DNA from: Acidovorax sp. 1608163
GTDB taxonomy: Bacteria; Pseudomonadota; Gammaproteobacteria; Burkholderiales; Burkholderiaceae_C
NCBI RefSeq assembly: GCF_003669015.1
Contig: NZ_CP033069.1
Span: forward strand, 2,056,501 to 2,120,500
Length of the DNA: 64,000 bases
Reading direction: 5' to 3'
Positions 63,623-64,000 of this stretch are shown in pieces (positions within the stretch are counted from its first letter, which is position 1; each line of letters opens with the position of its first letter). Below the pieces are notes generated by a model. That model saw only the letters and a list, made by a program, of their open reading frames with translations, was not told the DNA's origin and did not search any database. The position numbers and the translations under genes were made by a program.

Positions 63623-64000
63623 TCAAGGGCTGATGTCTGCGCCACGGCTGTGTAGCTCGGCGCGCAGCACCGATCGGTGGCAGCGCGCCTCGTCTTCGCA
63701 GTAGCAGCCCAGCGACAGGGCGCTGTGGTGCGAGAGGGCGGCCAGCAAATCCAGTGTGCGGCTGGCTTCGGGTTGGGCCAGCTCTTTGCGAAACTGCTTC
63801 ACAAAGGCCTCCCACGCCTTGTCGCCATCGGTGCCGCTGGGCACCTGCTGGCCCTGGGCCATCAAGTCAGAGCTGGGCGAGAGCAGGGGATACCACACGT
63901 CGTAGTAGTCGCGGCTGGCGAACTCGGCCTTGGGCACGCCACGCGGTGGGCGGCGCACGGTGCCGATGCGCGTGCCTTCGTCGGCGGCGCGTGGGGTGCC
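63623..64000 (-). CDS. DUF488 family protein (partial)
   Basis: The frame is open to the window edge, so the N-terminus is missing; 125 residues are visible. GTVRRPPRGVPKAEFASRDY, DVWYPLLSPS and the C-terminal GCYCEDEARCHRSVLRAELH (two Cys and a His) are hallmarks of DUF488. Function unknown. Confidence 0.85.
   Translation of the reverse strand, partial: GTPRAADEGTRIGTVRRPPRGVPKAEFASRDYYDVWYPLLSPSSDLMAQGQQVPSGTDGDKAWEAFVKQFRKELAQPEASRTLDLLAALSHHSALSLGCYCEDEARCHRSVLRAELHSRGADISP

Overview
The window is high-GC bacterial chromosome. Its gene order looks like a betaproteobacterium of the Comamonadaceae, most likely Acidovorax or a close relative: purD-hemF-rsfS-rlmH-maf-rng; lptG/lptF divergent from pepA-holC; adk-kdsB-(Trm112)-lpxK-exbD-exbB facing xseA; and icd near a superoxide dismutase. 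A short dispersed repeat with alternating arms of the type GCTAT..ATAGC and AGCGCTT..AAGCGCT is scattered through the spacers, which also fits that family. The genus is an inference from gene order and repeats; no rRNA is present.

Layout. 1-8.6 kb: end of an unknown gene, upp, a PLP dehydratase, an amino-acid ABC binding protein and permease, a dienoyl-CoA isomerase-like protein, a membrane protein with a Gly/Cys-rich tail, a HerA-like ATPase and yebC. 8.8-15.3 kb: purine, haem, ribosome and RNA housekeeping genes. 15.3-17 kb: a glutathione transferase divergent from a WYL regulator across a palindromic operator. 17-25.3 kb: a complete potassium-starvation locus on the minus strand (a 35-residue leader ORF, kdpF, A, B, C, D, E). 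25.6-31.4 kb: oxidoreductase, two LysR-type regulators (one CysB-like), an EamA exporter and an aminotransferase. 31.5-50.5 kb: siroheme chelatase, LPS export (lptFG) and lipid A/KDO genes, peptidase, DNA polymerase chi, a branched-chain amino-acid binding protein, lexA with two LexA boxes, asparaginase, adk, ExbBD, exonuclease VII, superoxide dismutase and icd. 50.9-58.8 kb: a minus-strand module of TonB receptor, peptide/nickel-type binding protein, two permeases and a double ATPase, preceded by a DUF2946-like gene with a Fur-box-like site. I read it as a metal-chelate uptake system.

The most unusual part is 58.98-62.43 kb, a low-GC array of integron gene cassettes. Five attC-type sites (RYYYAAC...GTTRRRY with paired inner arms) separate minus-strand genes: a four-helix membrane protein, an ORF-less cassette, a broken small membrane protein, a 411-residue membrane-anchored protein of unknown function, and an HNH nuclease with an N-terminal helical domain resembling those of restriction systems. 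Several stop codons lie in or beside the core sites. No integrase gene is in view, so this is a cluster of attC sites without an integrase. A 147-bp inverted-repeat element has inserted into the terminal attC.

Beyond that, the window is rich in small mobile or palindromic DNA: a REPIN-cored element in two near-identical copies (one with a perfect 8-bp target duplication) plus a decayed third, two other imperfect-palindrome elements of about 165 bp, two 7-bp tandem arrays, and at least eleven copies of the dispersed repeat, two of them inside lpxK and xseA coding sequence. Five or six genes (sodB, mmsB twice, a permease, exbD, a DUF192 gene) each lack exactly one base in a C or G run. This points to systematic undercalling in the assembly rather than gene decay.
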